Positions 43,572-53,096 are shown, counted from the stretch's first letter. The stretch is 64,000 nt of DNA from Pseudomonas fluvialis (GCF_002234375.1 NZ_NMQV01000003.1:124001-188000); one strand, 5' to 3'. Made by a program: numbers and translations. Notes: generated by a model from the letters alone, not told the origin.

Positions 43572-46500
43572 GTGCGCCCTTTCAAGCCATGCTGATTGCC
43601 AACCGCGGCGAGATCGCCATTCGTATCGCCCGCGCCTGCGCCGACTTGGGCATTCGCTCGGTGGCGGTATTCGCCGAAGACGACAGCGCCAGCCTGCATA
43701 CGCGTCAGGCCGATCTCGCCGTGCCGCTGCGCGGGCGTGGCGTAGCGGCCTACCTGGACATGCAGCAGCTGATCGACGTGGCCCGTGCCCAGGGTTGCGA
43801 GGCGATCCATCCCGGCTACGGCTTTCTCGCCGAGAATGCCGAGTTCGCCAGGCGCTGCCAGGCTGCCGGCCTGACCTTTATCGGTCCGCCGCCGGAGGTG
43901 CTCGAACTGTTCGGCGACAAGGCCGCCGCCCGCGCGTTGGCCGAACGCTGCGGCGTGCCGCTGGTTGGCGGAATCAACCGTGCGGTGACCCTCAGCGAGG
44001 CGCAGGCCTTTCTCGCCGAGCATGGTGCGGTGATGCTCAAGGCCCTGGCCGGCGGCGGCGGGCGTGGCATGCGTGCGGTCTTCGAGCCGGCCGAGCTGGA
44101 CGCGGCCTATGCGCGCTGCCAGTCGGAGGCGCAGGCGGCGTTCGGCAACGGTGCCCTGTATGTCGAGCAATTGGTAGGCCAGGCGCGGCATATCGAGGTG
44201 CAGGTGCTCGGCGACGGCAGCACGGTCAGCCATCTGTGGGAGCGTGACTGCAGCCTGCAACGGCGCAACCAGAAGCTGCTGGAAATCGTCCCCAGCCCCG
44301 ACCTCGATGCCGAGCTGCGTAAGGCGATCATCGACTGCGCCCTGCAGCTGGCCGGCGCGGTGAACTACCGCGGTATTGGCACCTTCGAATTTCTCCTCGA
44401 TGAGCGTCAGCCCGGCACGTTCTACTTTATGGAAGCCAACCCACGGGTACAGGTGGAGCATACGGTGACCGAGCAGGTCACCGGCGTCGACCTGCTGCAT
44501 GCGCAAATCCGCTTGCTGGCCGGCGCTTCCCTCGACCAGCTGGGCCTGCGCCAGCCGCCGGCCGTGCAGGGTTGTGCCGTGCAGCTACGCATCAACCTGG
44601 AAACCCTGCACCCCGACGGCAGCACGCGCCCGGCTGTCGGCACCCTCAGCGCTTACCAGCCGCCCAGCGGCCCCGGCCTGCGCGTGGACGGCTACGGCTA
44701 CGCCGGTTACCCGGTCAGCCCCAGCTACGACTCGCTGCTGGCCAAGCTGATCGCCACTGCGCCCGACTACCCGGCCGCCCTGCGCCGCGCCTACCGCGCG
44801 CTGTGCGAGTTCCGCCTGGATGGTGTGGCGAGCAACCTGCATCTGCTGCAAAACCTGCTGCGTCTGCCCGAGGTGCAGGGCAATCAGGTCAGCACCCGCT
44901 TTGTCGAGAGCCGCCTGGACGAGCTGCTCGCTGCCCAGCCCGAGGCGCACGCCCACCACTATTTCGCCGCCAGCCAGGCACCGGCCACGGCCGGCCTGCG
45001 GGCGGTCGACGCGCCGCCTGGTAGCCAGCCGCTGAACACGTCGAGCAGCGGCGTGCTGGTGTGCCTTGAAGTGGCCGAGGGCGATGCGGTGGCTGTCGGC
45101 CAGATCGTCGCCGTGCTGGAAGCGATGAAGATGGAGTTCGAGGTGCGCGCCAACCACAGCGGCATCGTCCGCGCCTTGGCCGCCCAGCCGGGCGATACCC
45201 TGGCCGAAGGCCAGGTGCTGTTGTTCCTTGAGCCGGCCGAGGTGGCCGCCGAGCAAGGCCTCAGCGAGCAGAGCCTGGACCTGGCGCATATCCGCGCCGA
45301 CCTGGCGGAGGTGCTCGAGCGCCACGCGCGTCTCACCGACCAACGCCGCCCGCAAGCCGTGGCCAAGCGGCGCAAGACCGGCCAGCGCACGGCGCGCGAG
45401 AACCTCGCCGATTTGCTGGATGACGGCAGCTTCAGCGAATACGGCGCCCTGGCCCTGGCCGCACAACGCCGCCGGCGTTCGGCCGAGGAACTCATGGAGC
45501 TCAGCCCGGCCGACGGTCTGGTCGCTGGCATCGGCACGATCAACGCCGCCCAGTTCGGCACGCACAGGGCGCGCTGCATGGCCCTGGCCTACGACTACAC
45601 GGTGTTTGCCGGCACCCAGGGCGTGATCAACCACAAGAAGACCGACCGCATGCTGCAGCTGGCCGAACAGTGGCGCCTGCCGCTGGTGCTGTTTGCCGAG
45701 GGCGGCGGCGGTCGCCCGGGTGATAGCGACTTCGTCGGCGTGGCCGGGCTGGACTGCCACACCTTCGTGGCCATGGCCCGCCTGTCGGGGTTGGTGCCTA
45801 CGGTGGGCATCGCTTCCGGGCGCTGCTTTGCCGGTAATGCCGCATTGCTGGGCTGTTGCGACGTGATCATCGCCACGGATAACGCCAGTATCGGCATGGC
45901 CGGTCCGGCGATGATCGAAGGCGGCGGCCTCGGCAGTTTCAGGCCCGAGGAGGTGGGGCCGGTGTCGGTGCAGGGGCCCAACGGGGTGATCGATGTGCAG
46001 GTGGCCGACGAGGCTGAAGCCGTCGCTGTAGCCAAGCAGTACTTGTCCTACTTTCAGGGGCCGCTGGCCGACTGGGCGTGCGCCGACCAGCGCGAGCTGC
46101 GCCAGGTGATCCCGGAAAACCGCCTGCGCGTCTACGACATCCGCCGGGTGATCGAGCTGCTGGCCGACCGCGACTCGCTGCTGGAGCTGCGCCGCCAGTT
46201 CGCCCCGGGGCTGATTACCGCGCTGATCCGCATCGAAGGGCAGCCATTCGGCCTGATCGCCAACAACCCCGCGCACCTGGGCGGGGCCATCGACGCGGTG
46301 GCCGGCGACAAGGCCGCGCGCTTTATGCAGCTGTGTGACGCCCATGACCTGCCGATCCTGTCCCTGTGTGACACGCCCGGCTTCATGGTCGGACCGCAGG
46401 CGGAGCAACAGGGTACGGTGCGCCATGTCGCGCGCATGTTCGTCGCCGCCGCCAGCCTCAGCGTGCCGTTTTTCAGCGTGGTACTGCGCAAGGGCTATGG

Positions 46501-46846
46501 CCTGGGTGCGCAGGCCATGGCCGCAGGCAGCTTCCACTCGCCGCTGTTCACCATCGCCTGGCCCAGCGGCGAATTCGGCGCCATGGGCCTGGAAGGCGCG
46601 GTGCGTCTGGGCTTTGCCAAGGAACTGGCGGCTCAGCCAGACGCCGCGGCACAACAGGCACTGTTCGACACGCTGGTGGCCAAGGCCTACGCAAACGGCA
46701 AAGGACTGAACATGGCCAGTTACCTGGAGATCGATGCGGTGATCGACCCGGCGGAAACCCGCGCCTGGTTGCGCCGTGGTCTGCAGGCAGCCGGTCAGCC
46801 GACCGTGCGTACCGGCAAGAAGCGGCCTTGCGTGGATACCTTCTAG
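43568..46846 (+). CDS. Single-chain biotin-dependent acyl-CoA carboxylase (LCC-like)
   Basis: A 1092-aa multidomain enzyme. Biotin carboxylase covers about residues 1-450 (MLIANRGEIAIRIARA, KALAGGGGRGMR, EANPRVQVEHTVTEQ). A biotinyl domain has EAMKME with biotin lysine 521. A full carboxyltransferase follows from about 580 to the end (GTQGVINHKKTDRM, AEGGGGRPGDSDF, GIASGRCFAGNAALLG). This order and size match the single-chain long-chain acyl-CoA carboxylases of Mycobacterium and Rhodopseudomonas, not multi-subunit AccABCD. GTG 43568 overlaps the ligase stop. It probably carboxylates an acyl-CoA made by the neighbouring ligase; the substrate is unknown. The last 4 bp overlap the convergent exonuclease gene. 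Confidence 0.9.
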   Translation: MSAPFQAMLIANRGEIAIRIARACADLGIRSVAVFAEDDSASLHTRQADLAVPLRGRGVAAYLDMQQLIDVARAQGCEAIHPGYGFLAENAEFARRCQAAGLTFIGPPPEVLELFGDKAAARALAERCGVPLVGGINRAVTLSEAQAFLAEHGAVMLKALAGGGGRGMRAVFEPAELDAAYARCQSEAQAAFGNGALYVEQLVGQARHIEVQVLGDGSTVSHLWERDCSLQRRNQKLLEIVPSPDLDAELRKAIIDCALQLAGAVNYRGIGTFEFLLDERQPGTFYFMEANPRVQVEHTVTEQVTGVDLLHAQIRLLAGASLDQLGLRQPPAVQGCAVQLRINLETLHPDGSTRPAVGTLSAYQPPSGPGLRVDGYGYAGYPVSPSYDSLLAKLIATAPDYPAALRRAYRALCEFRLDGVASNLHLLQNLLRLPEVQGNQVSTRFVESRLDELLAAQPEAHAHHYFAASQAPATAGLRAVDAPPGSQPLNTSSSGVLVCLEVAEGDAVAVGQIVAVLEAMKMEFEVRANHSGIVRALAAQPGDTLAEGQVLLFLEPAEVAAEQGLSEQSLDLAHIRADLAEVLERHARLTDQRRPQAVAKRRKTGQRTARENLADLLDDGSFSEYGALALAAQRRRRSAEELMELSPADGLVAGIGTINAAQFGTHRARCMALAYDYTVFAGTQGVINHKKTDRMLQLAEQWRLPLVLFAEGGGGRPGDSDFVGVAGLDCHTFVAMARLSGLVPTVGIASGRCFAGNAALLGCCDVIIATDNASIGMAGPAMIEGGGLGSFRPEEVGPVSVQGPNGVIDVQVADEAEAVAVAKQYLSYFQGPLADWACADQRELRQVIPENRLRVYDIRRVIELLADRDSLLELRRQFAPGLITALIRIEGQPFGLIANNPAHLGGAIDAVAGDKAARFMQLCDAHDLPILSLCDTPGFMVGPQAEQQGTVRHVARMFVAAASLSVPFFSVVLRKGYGLGAQAMAAGSFHSPLFTIAWPSGEFGAMGLEGAVRLGFAKELAAQPDAAAQQALFDTLVAKAYANGKGLNMASYLEIDAVIDPAETRAWLRRGLQAAGQPTVRTGKKRPCVDTF

Positions 46847-47553
46847 AGCGAATAGGCGCGCTGGCGCCGGCGCCGGCTGGCGATCTGCGTTTCCAGCTCC
46901 AGCAGGTTGTCCCAGCCTTGCTGGCGCGCCTTGCTGAACAGGATCAGCGCCAGTTCGGCGGTGACCAGCGCGTCGGCGCTGGCACTGTGGCGTTGCAGGA
47001 CCTGCAGGCCGAAATGGCTGATCCAGTCGTCCAGACCGCCACGCCCCACTTGTGCCTGCGGGCAGAGGATGGGCGCCAGCTCGGCCAAGTCGATAAAGTG
47101 ATGGCGCAACGTGTAGCCCAGGCTTTGTTTGAGGGCGCGGGCCAGCATGCGCTGGTCGAAGGGCGCATGGAAGCCCAGTACGGGGCTGTCGCCGAGGAAC
47201 TCCATGAAGTCCAGCAGCGCCTCGCAGGGCTGCAGGCCGGCGGCGATGGTGCTGGGTGCCAGGCCATGGATGAGGATGCTTTCGCTGACCTTGTGGTCCT
47301 GTTGCAGGGTGCTGGCGTACTGGCAACCGAGGTCGATGGCGCCATCTTCGATGACCACCGCGCCGATCGACAGTACCTGGTCGCGCTGGGTATTCAGCCC
47401 GGTGGTTTCCAGATCAAGTACCACCAGACGCTGCTCGCGCAGAGGCCGCCGATCAGCCGCCTGGGCTGGCGGCAGGGCGTCGCGGCGGGCACGCTGCTGC
47501 TCGTCGAGGTCGGCGCCCTGGCGCCCGCTGAGCCAGTCGAAGAACTGTTTCAT
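46843..47553 (-). CDS. DEDDh 3'-5' exonuclease, DnaQ-like
   Basis: A 236-aa exonuclease-domain protein. The Exo I motif is VVLDLETTGL, Exo II includes GFHAPFDQRML, and the C-terminal region has HSASADALVTAEL with the His and Asp of Exo III. It is not linked to dnaE or rnhA. The ATG overlaps the stop of the cyclic-nucleotide/DUF294 gene (ATGA), as in the conserved Pseudomonas pair. It may be a nuclease acting on nucleotides or short DNA. The target is unknown. Confidence 0.87.
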   Translation of the reverse strand: MKQFFDWLSGRQGADLDEQQRARRDALPPAQAADRRPLREQRLVVLDLETTGLNTQRDQVLSIGAVVIEDGAIDLGCQYASTLQQDHKVSESILIHGLAPSTIAAGLQPCEALLDFMEFLGDSPVLGFHAPFDQRMLARALKQSLGYTLRHHFIDLAELAPILCPQAQVGRGGLDDWISHFGLQVLQRHSASADALVTAELALILFSKARQQGWDNLLELETQIASRRRRQRAYSL

Positions 47554-49487
47554 AGCTGGTAGCGCAAGGCCAGGCTGCTTTGCAGGCGTTGTGCCTGGCG
47601 AAAGGATTCGCGCAGGATGCGCCTGTCCAGATGGTTGAGGTCGTCCGGGTCGATGCGGTTGGAGTACGCCTGAGCGGCACGCGCCTGGGCCTGGTGGTGC
47701 TGCATGCGGATCAGCTGGATGTAGTGATAGGCCTCCTCATAGGCTGCGCCGTCCTGCGCCTCGATGATGCCGCGCTGGGTCAGCTGGCGCAGGCGCTCGA
47801 GGGTGCTGATGGCCTCTACGCCATGCGCCAGGGCGAGCAGGCGGGCACCGTCGACGAAAGGGGTGAGGCCCTGCACCTTGAGATCCAGGGTGTCCTTTTC
47901 CGCCCCCTTGCGCGCCACGCTGAAGTCGCGGAACAGGCCGCCGAGCGGTGGTTTCTGGCGCAGCGCGTTCTCGGCCAGCATGCGCTGGAACAGGCTGTTG
48001 TCGCCAACCCGCTGGAGTAGCTCATGGCGCAGTTGCTGGCAGCCTTCTTCCGGCCCCCAGACCACGCGCAGGTCAAAGTAGATGCTGGAGGCCAGCAGGT
48101 TTTCCGGGGTGGCGGCATCGACAAAGCGTGCGAAACGCTGGCTCCACTCCTGACGCGACAGGCACAGCTCGGGGTTGCCGGCCATGATGTTGCCCTTGCA
48201 CAAGCTGAAGTCGCATTGCGCGAGGGCCTGGTTGATGCGCTGGGCGAGTGGCAGCAGGCGCTGGCGGATCGCTTCGGGCGTTTCCCCTTCTGGCGTTTCG
48301 AAGAGGATGCCGTTGTCCTGGTCGGTGTGCAGGGTCTGTTCGCGGCGCCCCTCGCTGCCGAACACCAGCCAGCTGAACGGCAGGCCGGGGTCACCCTGTT
48401 CCTCGATGCACAGCTCGATGACCCGGCAGACCGTGTGGTCGTTGAGCAGGGTGATCAGGTGGGTGATCTGCGCCGAGCTGGCGCCATGGGCGAGCATGCG
48501 GTCGACCAGTTGGCGGATGTCGCTGCGCAGTGCGGCGAGGGTTTCGATGCGCCCGGCATGGCGGATGGTGCGTGCCAGGTGCACCAGATCGACCCGTTGC
48601 AGGGAGAACAGATCGCGTTCGGAGACCACGCCGCACAACTGTCCGTCCTGTACCAGGCAGACGTGGGCAATGTGTCGCTCGGTCATCGCGATGGCCGCGT
48701 CGAAGGCGCTGGCCTGCGGTGGCAGGTGGAAGGGGTTGGCGGTCATCAGCTGGCTGATTGGCTGCTGCAGGTCGATGCCGCTGCGTGCGATGGCGCTACG
48801 CAGGTCGCGCAAGGTAAAGATGCCCAGCGGATGTTGCACGGCGTCGACGATGACGATGCTGCCGACTTGCTGTTCGTGCATCAGACGCACGGCCTCCTGT
48901 AGCGGCTGCTCGGGGCTGCAGGTCAGCGGCTGGCGCATGGCCAGCTCGGCGAGGCTGGTTTCCAGCGAGTACTGTGCGCCGAGACTTTCCGCCGCGCGCA
49001 GCTGCACCTGCTGGTTGACCTGGTCGAGCAGGCTGCTGACGCCGCGCAGGGCAAAGTCGCGAAAGGGATTGGAGCTGGCGAACAGTTTGATGAAGGCCGG
49101 TTTGCCCAGCAGCAGGCAGAAGGTGTCTTCGGCAGCCAGGTGCTCGGTGCGGGTGGCACGTTCGCCAATCAGCGCGGCCAGCGGGAAACATTCGCCGGTG
49201 GTGATCTCGAAGGTGGTCTCCGTACCGCGCTTGGCGGTATGCGGGCGTTCGCCATGCACGCGGCCCTGCTTGACGATGTAGAAGTGCTCCACGGTGCCGT
49301 TGCTGGGCTTGATGATGGAGTCCCCGGCGGCATAAAAGCGCAGCTGGCAGTGTTCTACCAGGTAGCCGAGGTGGGCGACATCCATCTGATTGAAGGGCGG
49401 GAATTTCTGCAGGAACTCCAGGGTGCCCTGGATATTCTGCAGCACGGCCTGCCGGCCGGCTTCGGCAAACGCATCCGTCTTGCTCAT
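47550..49487 (-). CDS. cNMP-binding/CBS/DUF294 putative nucleotidyltransferase
   Basis: A soluble protein of 645 aa. A cyclic-nucleotide-binding-like domain spans about residues 15-140 and two CBS domains about 155-275. A DUF294 nucleotidyltransferase-like domain follows (WLVFGSEGRREQTLHTDQDNG, with the GSxGRxExT-type motif). A DUF294 C-terminal helical domain closes it. This resembles GlnD-like signal transducers. The frame is open to 49622, but ATG 49487 has GGAG 9 nt upstream. In P. aeruginosa a similar pair adjoins an acetate-type symporter; here the symporter is about 28 kb away at 17113. Confidence 0.87.
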   Translation of the reverse strand: MSKTDAFAEAGRQAVLQNIQGTLEFLQKFPPFNQMDVAHLGYLVEHCQLRFYAAGDSIIKPSNGTVEHFYIVKQGRVHGERPHTAKRGTETTFEITTGECFPLAALIGERATRTEHLAAEDTFCLLLGKPAFIKLFASSNPFRDFALRGVSSLLDQVNQQVQLRAAESLGAQYSLETSLAELAMRQPLTCSPEQPLQEAVRLMHEQQVGSIVIVDAVQHPLGIFTLRDLRSAIARSGIDLQQPISQLMTANPFHLPPQASAFDAAIAMTERHIAHVCLVQDGQLCGVVSERDLFSLQRVDLVHLARTIRHAGRIETLAALRSDIRQLVDRMLAHGASSAQITHLITLLNDHTVCRVIELCIEEQGDPGLPFSWLVFGSEGRREQTLHTDQDNGILFETPEGETPEAIRQRLLPLAQRINQALAQCDFSLCKGNIMAGNPELCLSRQEWSQRFARFVDAATPENLLASSIYFDLRVVWGPEEGCQQLRHELLQRVGDNSLFQRMLAENALRQKPPLGGLFRDFSVARKGAEKDTLDLKVQGLTPFVDGARLLALAHGVEAISTLERLRQLTQRGIIEAQDGAAYEEAYHYIQLIRMQHHQAQARAAQAYSNRIDPDDLNHLDRRILRESFRQAQRLQSSLALRYQL

Positions 49488-49605
49488 GCAGTGCATCTCC
49501 CGCTGCTGTTTGTCACTATGCTCAATCCGTCGTGCCCGGCGGGCCATTACACCTAAGTCTAGTCGGTCGAGCACGGGGCGGGCTGCGGGTACAGCGCCCA
49601 TGAAA

Positions 49606-49629
49606 AAGGCCGATGCAAGCATCGGCCTT
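49606..49629 (-). terminator. Terminator of the chemoreceptor-porin-binding protein operon
   Basis: AAGGCCGATG (49606-49615) pairs perfectly with CATCGGCCTT (49620-49629) around a 4-nt loop. On the minus strand the stem is followed by TTTTT (49607-49603), so it ends leftward transcription 20 bp after the binding-protein stop. Confidence 0.88.
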
Positions 49630-49649
49630 GGGACACGCCAGGACGCTGC

Positions 49650-50054
49650 TCAGGGCAGGGTGAACAGCACCTTGACCGAGTCGTTGACCGCAGCGGCGTC
49701 GACGTAACCGATGGCATCGGCTTCGCCGGCGACCTTGGCAACGACGTCGGCATCACCACCGACGCTGGGCAGCGGCTGGCCCTTGCCGGTGAACACCAGG
49801 CCCGACCAGTAGGACTTCAACTGGGCTTCGTTCTTGCTGGTGACCTTGGTGTAGAAGGCTTCCTTGGTGGCATTCCAGCCAGCCTGGTCATAACCCTTCA
49901 TGGACTTGTCCTTGCCCAGGAAGATGTTGGCGACTTCGGCCTGGGAGGGTGCCTTGGCGGCGCCCGGGTTGACGATGACCGCGACTTCGGCCTGGGCCAG
50001 GCCGGCCAGGGCCAGGCCCAGGGCGGCGCTGAGGAGACGAACGGACTGCTTCAT
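49650..50054 (-). CDS. Small periplasmic PstS-like binding protein
   Basis: A 134-aa protein with a signal peptide (about residues 1-22, LGLALAGLAQA). The mature part is a short one-lobe version of the PBP/PstS-like fold: VAVIVNPGAAKAPSQAEVANIFLGK, then FYTKVTSKNEAQLKSYWSG and AIGYVDAAAV near the end. It is often annotated as a phosphate ABC substrate-binding protein, but it is less than half of true PstS and no ABC genes are nearby. It starts 11 bp after the porin stop. Confidence 0.8.
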   Translation of the reverse strand: MKQSVRLLSAALGLALAGLAQAEVAVIVNPGAAKAPSQAEVANIFLGKDKSMKGYDQAGWNATKEAFYTKVTSKNEAQLKSYWSGLVFTGKGQPLPSVGGDADVVAKVAGEADAIGYVDAAAVNDSVKVLFTLP

Positions 50055-50065
50055 GGACTGGCTCC

Positions 50066-51220
50066 TCAGAATACGAAGTCGACGCCGACGGAGATGATGT
50101 CGCCGTCGTAGTTGCGGGCCGGTACGCCGGCCAGGCCGCCGCTGCGCTCGAAAAGTTCGTTCTCGTATAGCTCCTGCTTGCCGCGCACGAACACGCCATC
50201 GTAGCCGCCGCTGGTGTCGACGCGCTTGTACTCGGTCTTCAGCACCACGGTGGGGGCGATGTTGTAGTTCAGACCCAGGGTCCAGGAGTTCTGCCGGCCT
50301 TCGTTCTCGTCGAGCTGGGCATAGGTGACGTGGGCCAGGAAGTCGCCGAAGCGACGGCCACCCATCAGGTAAAACGAGTCGATGCTGGCGTTGTTGTCGT
50401 TCTCGGTGACGCGGGTGGTCCACTCGTTGGCGGTCAGCCAGGTGCCGTTGTCGTACTGATAGCCGATCGAAGTGAACTTGCCCTTGTCTTTCTTCAGCTC
50501 AAGCAGCTGCCGGTAGGTCGGGGTGCCGAAGGCGTTGACCACGCCATCGATGGTGGTGGAGATGTCCGCCTCGACATAGCCAACCCGGAAGGTCCCGTAA
50601 TCGTTGGTGGCCAGGCTGACGTTACCGCCAAACAGCTTGCCGTAGTCGATGCTGAACAGGTCGTCATAGGCGAAGTAATCGCGGTTCTTGGCCTGGCCGG
50701 CGGCGACCTGGAAGGTCACCGAGCCGTAGGACAGCGGCAGGGTGTAGACGACGTCGGCCCCTTCGTAGTTGGTCAGCTGGACCTGGCTGTAGACTTCATC
50801 AGGCAGGCGCAGCCAGGGGTAGCTGAAGCCGACATCGAGGCTTTCCGAATACATGTACACCGGGCTGCGCAGGCGGCCGGCGCGCACCATCAGCTGGTCG
50901 TTGGCCTGCCAGGACAGGTAGGCCCACTCCAGGTTGGCCTGCCACTCATCCTGCAGCGGCTTGGCGGTAGCCTGCAGGGTCACGCCAAGGGTATCGGTCA
51001 GGCCATAGGTGAGCTGGGCACCGAACTTGGACAGCTGGTCGCCGCGCCAGGAATCGGTGGTTTGTCCGCTCACGCCATAGCTGCGGCCCTGGTCTTCGCC
51101 GCCGAGGTGGGTGATGCCGACGCTGCCGAAGTAGTTGAGACGATACTCGCCCTGCTCCAGGGCGAATGCCGGTGCGCTGGCCAGGCAGATCGCCAGCGGC
51201 AGCAGTTTCATTTTCATCAT
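50066..51220 (-). CDS. Outer-membrane porin-like beta-barrel
   Basis: A protein of about 384 aa with a signal peptide (cleavage near APAFA, then LEQGEYRLNYFG). Alternating hydrophobic strands follow, and the terminal aromatic residue (DIISVGVDFVF) is expected for BamA-recognised barrels. The start is uncertain: ATG 51220 is about 10 nt after GGAG, while ATG 51229 lies only 1 nt after AGGAG. It lies between the chemoreceptor (25-bp gap) and the binding-protein gene (11-bp gap). The substrate is unknown; an anion or small solute would fit the operon. Confidence 0.82.
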   Translation of the reverse strand: MMKMKLLPLAICLASAPAFALEQGEYRLNYFGSVGITHLGGEDQGRSYGVSGQTTDSWRGDQLSKFGAQLTYGLTDTLGVTLQATAKPLQDEWQANLEWAYLSWQANDQLMVRAGRLRSPVYMYSESLDVGFSYPWLRLPDEVYSQVQLTNYEGADVVYTLPLSYGSVTFQVAAGQAKNRDYFAYDDLFSIDYGKLFGGNVSLATNDYGTFRVGYVEADISTTIDGVVNAFGTPTYRQLLELKKDKGKFTSIGYQYDNGTWLTANEWTTRVTENDNNASIDSFYLMGGRRFGDFLAHVTYAQLDENEGRQNSWTLGLNYNIAPTVVLKTEYKRVDTSGGYDGVFVRGKQELYENELFERSGGLAGVPARNYDGDIISVGVDFVF

Positions 51221-51245
51221 GGGGGTCATGCTCCTGTGTTTCAGG

Positions 51246-52868
51246 TTAAACGCGAAATTGCGCCGTTGCCGCGCGCAGGTGATCTCCGGTGTTGACCAAC
51301 TGCTCACCAAGGCGTGCGGTGGCTTCGGCGCCATGGGCGGTTGCTTGGGCATCCTGCTGCAACACTTGGGTGTCTTGCTGGATCGACGCGGACAGGCCGA
51401 TCTGCTCATGGGTGAACTGGGCAATCCCGGCATTCAGTTCATTGATCTGACTGACGGCCTGGGCGATGGCTTCCAGTAGCTCGGTGGCTTGCGCCGAACG
51501 TTCGATGCTATGGCGGGCTTTCTCGCCATTGCTGGTCATTACGTTGAGCACGTTGTTGGCACTGTTCTGCAGGCGCTGGATGATTTGCTGGATTTCCGCC
51601 GTCGATGCGGCAGTTTTCTGCGCGAGGTTGCGTACCTCGTCAGCCACCACGGCGAAGCCACGACCCTGCTCGCCGGCACGCGCCGCCTCGATGGCCGCGT
51701 TGAGCGCCAGCAGGTTGGTCTGTTCGGCGATGCTGCGGATTACGGTGAGTACCGAGCCGACCTGCTGGGTTTCCTCTTCCAGCTGCTCCATGGCCTGTAC
51801 GGCGCCCATCACACTGTTGCCCAGGTCATTGATGCTGCTCGACAGGCTGCCGATATTGTCGCGTGCGCTGCTGGCCTGGCGGCTGGCCGCGCCGGCCTGC
51901 TCGGAAGCCTGTTGCGAGCGCTGCGCGACTTCCTGGATGCTGCCGGTCATGGTCTGGATATCACGCCCGATGGATTCGGTATGGCCCTGCTGCGAGCGTG
52001 AATTGCCCTGGGCTTCCTGGGTCAGCTGGTAGAGCTCCTTGGAAACGTTGCCGAGCGGTGCCGCGGCGTCGATGATCTGCCGGATGGTGCCCTGCAGCTT
52101 GTCGAGGAAACCATTGAACAGCTCGATCATGGCGCCGATTTCGTCATGTGCCTCGACGGTCACTCGGCGAGTCAGGTCGCCATCGCCCTGGGCAATGGCG
52201 CGCAGCGAGGTGATGACCCCATGTACGTTGGCCATGATGCCGCGGATTACCAGCAGAGCGCCGGTGCTAACCACCAGCACCAACAGCACGGCCAGTATGA
52301 TCCCGGTACGGGTTGTGCTGGCATTGCCTTCGCGGGCCTGGGCCAGGGTATGTTGGAAGTTCTCCAGAGCTTGTTGGCGGAACTGTTCGGCAATCCGTTG
52401 GGCTGCTTGCAGGTCACTGGACATACGGTCCAGATTGGGGCGCAGGTCTTCAAAGCTGGCGCTACCGGCAATCAGTTGCTCGGAGGCCGCCAGAGCATTG
52501 TCGGCGTAGCGTTTTACCGCGGCCTGCCAGTCCTGCAGCCCCTTGCTGAGCTGCGCATCGTCCAGGGTCAGCGGCTTGAGGCTGTCATGCAGACTGGCGA
52601 TTTCCTTGAGCACGCTGCGCGCTTCGTCCAGTGTGGTCAGTTCGCCCGCGGCCACGGCACTGTTGAGCAGTGCGGGAAGGCGCGAGAACTGGAAGATCGC
52701 CGCGTCAGCCCGCTCCAGTGTCGGGTAGCTGGTGCTTTCCAGAGCCAGCAGGCGTTGATCGTTATGCGACAGTTGCAGTGCGGTGTAGACCACGAAGAGC
52801 AACAGGCCGAGCAGGGCAATGGCCGGTAGCAGGGTCAGCTTCAGCGACAGGGAGAGGTTCTTCAGCAT
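51246..52868 (-). CDS. Methyl-accepting chemotaxis protein
   Basis: A 540-aa transmembrane chemoreceptor. The first membrane helix is about residues 8-29. A helical-bundle periplasmic ligand domain runs to about 187. A second helix ([21 protein letters not shown]) and a HAMP domain follow. The signalling hairpin tip is present ([36 protein letters not shown]). There is no C-terminal CheR/CheB pentapeptide. ATG 52868 begins at the cytoplasmic N terminus, [10 protein letters not shown]. It is the first gene of an operon with a porin and a binding protein, which may define its ligand. Confidence 0.92.
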   Translation of the reverse strand: MLKNLSLSLKLTLLPAIALLGLLLFVVYTALQLSHNDQRLLALESTSYPTLERADAAIFQFSRLPALLNSAVAAGELTTLDEARSVLKEIASLHDSLKPLTLDDAQLSKGLQDWQAAVKRYADNALAASEQLIAGSASFEDLRPNLDRMSSDLQAAQRIAEQFRQQALENFQHTLAQAREGNASTTRTGIILAVLLVLVVSTGALLVIRGIMANVHGVITSLRAIAQGDGDLTRRVTVEAHDEIGAMIELFNGFLDKLQGTIRQIIDAAAPLGNVSKELYQLTQEAQGNSRSQQGHTESIGRDIQTMTGSIQEVAQRSQQASEQAGAASRQASSARDNIGSLSSSINDLGNSVMGAVQAMEQLEEETQQVGSVLTVIRSIAEQTNLLALNAAIEAARAGEQGRGFAVVADEVRNLAQKTAASTAEIQQIIQRLQNSANNVLNVMTSNGEKARHSIERSAQATELLEAIAQAVSQINELNAGIAQFTHEQIGLSASIQQDTQVLQQDAQATAHGAEATARLGEQLVNTGDHLRAATAQFRV

Positions 52869-53048
52869 GGCAGTGCTCGCAAAAGGGCGACGGGCCTTCA
52901 GGTGACTAAAAGGTCGTTCAGGGTCATTCCCTAACCTTTCTCGCCTGCCATGGACATGCCCATCGTAGCCTGAATCGTGCCTATTGCTATAGCTCAACTC
53001 CCCTGGGTATGCCTTTTTTTTGAGCTTTTTTGCTACAAAAGTGCAAGC

Positions 53049-53071
53049 GACTGCCCCTTCATGGGGCAGTC
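53049..53071 (-). terminator. Probable terminator of the TonB/BNR/thioredoxin operon
   Basis: GACTGCCCC (53049-53057) pairs perfectly with GGGGCAGTC (53063-53071) around a 5-nt loop, 25 bp past the thioredoxin stop. The T-run on the minus strand is weak. The 228 bp between this operon and the chemoreceptor start (52869-53096) hold no gene; A- and T-rich tracts near 53010-53040 may be part of the chemoreceptor promoter. Confidence 0.65.
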
Positions 53072-53096
53072 AAGGTGGTGGTGCGGGTACCTTGGG

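Noticed and set aside
44585..47326. A 913-codon open frame on the minus strand opposite the acyl-CoA carboxylase
   Set aside because: It is a mirror of the biased third-position G/C of the real gene; its translation is low-complexity and matches no family, while the plus strand encodes complete catalytic domains.
49650..50054. Annotation as PstS of a phosphate ABC transporter
   Set aside because: The protein is 134 aa, far below PstS length, and no pstCAB-phoU genes are present.
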